Below are positions 63,132-64,000 of a stretch of 64,000 bases of DNA, in pieces. The number at the start of each line of letters is the position of its first letter. Positions within the stretch are counted from its first letter, which is position 1. The stretch spans positions 186,001 to 250,000 of the forward strand of contig NZ_NPOA01000006.1 of NCBI RefSeq assembly GCF_002287375.1, in the 5' to 3' direction. The notes under the pieces are model-generated. The model was not told the origin of the DNA and made no database searches. It was given only the letters and a program-made list of their open reading frames with translations. The DNA is from Virgibacillus profundi. Lineage in GTDB: Bacteria; Bacillota; Bacilli; Bacillales; Amphibacillaceae. The translations under genes and the position numbers were made by a program.

Positions 63132-63300
63132 AACGCCTCTCTACGCCCAAATGCTCCAAATCAAGCTTCGAACCGTCCAATAGAACGCCTCTCTACGCCC
63201 AAATGCTCCAAATCAAGCTTCGACCGTCCAATAGAACGCTTCTCTACGCCCAAATGCTCCAAATCAAGCTTCGAACTGTCCAATAGAAAGCCTCTCTACA
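63132..63300. repeat. Tandem array, 52-bp period (three full copies plus part)
   Basis: Units start AACGCCTCTCTACGCCC at 63132, 63184 and 63235, with a decayed fourth at ~63286; the second unit has lost one A (CTTCGACC for CTTCGAACC). Copies are almost identical, so the array is younger than the one at 16.4 kb. Aligned without gaps, a unit here and one at 16.4 kb agree at about 32 of 52 positions, with strong blocks GCCCAAA and AACGC(C/T)TCT. Confidence 0.93.
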
Positions 63301-63384
63301 CACAATGCTTCAAAAGATCAGGTTCATCTTTTTACAAAAAAGGTAACATGTGATATTCTGATACATATAATAATTCATACTAAA

Positions 63385-63401
63385 CATAGTATAATACTAT
63401 G
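63385..63401. promoter_or_regulatory. 17-bp palindrome over the yrrT -10 region
   Basis: CATAGTAT-A-ATACTATG is a perfect palindrome containing the -10 TATAAT (63390-63395), nested in a wider inverted repeat ATTCATA...CTATGAAT. A repressor operator is likely; the protein is unknown. Confidence 0.6.
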
Positions 63402-63431
63402 AATTAATAAATTTATGGAGCTGAGTATGAA

Positions 63432-64000
63432 ATGGGACGCGAGTTTCTTGATCTATTTGAAGAGTGGGCTGGAACTTATGATGATACTGTAACGGGCATT
63501 GACCCTCAATATAGAGCTGTATTTGCAAATTATAATAAAATCCTGGATGAAGTTGTGAAAAATTCCGAGGGGACAGTGCTGGAATTTGGTGTTGGTACAG
63601 GGAATTTGACAGAAAAAATAATGGATGCAGGACATGAGGTGATTGGAATTGAGCCATCCCAGGCAATGTTGGATATTGCTTCTGAGAAATATCCGGAATT
63701 AACGTTACTGGAAGGCGATTTCATTACGTTTCCGGAAGTTGATGCCGTAGAAACAATTGTCAGCACCTATGCATTTCATCATTTAACAGATAGTGAAAAA
63801 GAAATTGCTGTTGCACAATTTGCTGATATCCTTCCTCCAAATGGAAAAATTGTTTTTGGTGATACCATGTTTCAGTCAGAGGATATAAAGCAAAAAATGA
63901 TTAATGAAGCTTCTGAAAAAGAATATACAGATTTAGCCGAAGATTTACAAAGGGAATACTACACCACATTAGAAGTAATGCAGAATATTTTTAAAAATAA
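63432..64000 (+). CDS. yrrT: YrrT-like SAM-dependent methyltransferase (runs off the window)
   Basis: The first 189 residues are visible and no stop appears before the edge. EFLDLFEEWAGTYDDTVTG at the start, motif I VLEFGVGTGNLTEKIMDAG, and IGIEPSQAML identify the YrrT group. In B. subtilis yrrT heads yrrT-mtnN-mccAB, which turns methionine into cysteine; the same neighbours are expected to the right but cannot be seen. ATG with GGAG 11 nt upstream. Confidence 0.9.
   Translation, partial: MGREFLDLFEEWAGTYDDTVTGIDPQYRAVFANYNKILDEVVKNSEGTVLEFGVGTGNLTEKIMDAGHEVIGIEPSQAMLDIASEKYPELTLLEGDFITFPEVDAVETIVSTYAFHHLTDSEKEIAVAQFADILPPNGKIVFGDTMFQSEDIKQKMINEASEKEYTDLAEDLQREYYTTLEVMQNIFKN

Noticed and set aside
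63132-63300. CRISPR-like array of 52-bp units
   Set aside because: The whole 52-bp unit is conserved, so there are no variable spacers.

Overview
The window is chromosomal DNA from a low-GC, endospore-forming, salt-adapted member of the Bacillaceae. The genus cannot be fixed from the sequence alone; Oceanobacillus, Virgibacillus or a relative is my inference. The evidence is a gerA-type germination operon, a YhcN/YlaJ spore lipoprotein, sigI-rsgI, bmrCD-like and tldDE-like genes, an arginine cluster starting argC-argJ-argB-argD, an OpuA-type glycine betaine transporter with an acidic binding protein, and AAGGAGG-type ribosome binding sites. Most of it is ordinary core genome with well-formed intrinsic terminators. 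There is no prophage, transposase or CRISPR array.

Layout. 0-4.6 kb: the end of a sensor kinase, its NarL-type regulator and an ABC-2 exporter operon whose ATPase/permease junction looks damaged. 4.7-7.5 kb: tldD-tldE. 7.7-10.3 kb: a methyltransferase, an AraC/GyrI-like regulator and an HxlR regulator. 10.4-13.7 kb: a flavin module (two luciferase-like monooxygenases plus an FMN reductase) divergent from a redox-type HxlR regulator, with a perfect palindrome between them. 13.8-14.2 kb: a fluoride riboswitch in front of a truncated fluC/crcB. 14.6-16.3 kb: a DinB protein and a lipase-like hydrolase. 16.7-24.4 kb: argCJBD and carB, without carA or argF. 24.4-29.5 kb: S9 peptidase, FlaR-like kinase, D-amino acid transaminase, Fnr and tRNA-Gly. 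29.6-34.4 kb: an ABC-class ATPase, queG, a DUF5316 protein, an amidase and trmL. 35.0-39.6 kb: a 33-residue lipoprotein and odhAB. 39.7-45.1 kb: purine and nucleoside transporters, MATE pump, MurG2. 45.5-48.7 kb: glycine betaine ABC transporter. 48.8-53.2 kb: gerA operon and beta-carbonic anhydrase. 53.4-59.5 kb: a zinc-ribbon protein, bmrCD behind a leader-peptide attenuator, an HtrA-like protease and a PRC-barrel protein with a sigma-B-type promoter. 59.9-64 kb: sigI-rsgI, yhdB-like gene, YhcN lipoprotein and the start of yrrT.

Regulation readable from the sequence: an Fnr box exactly -41.5 from the predicted fnr start, inverted PurBox-like sites before the purine permease, ARG-box-like sites on the argC promoter, sigma-G-like promoters (-10 CATACTA) before gerAA and yhcN, a sigma-I-like promoter before sigI, a fluoride riboswitch, and two leader-ORF-plus-terminator arrangements before ABC exporters. 

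The least explained signal is a set of degenerate intergenic repeats. Three arrays with a 20-bp period (26.6, 29.2 and 45.1 kb) read as one family when each is viewed on the strand of its upstream gene, and each lies just after that gene's stop codon. Two arrays with a 52-bp period (16.4 and 63.1 kb) are related to each other. A long inverted pair of a third repeat type lies at 34.4-34.9 kb, with a fragment at 59.8 kb.
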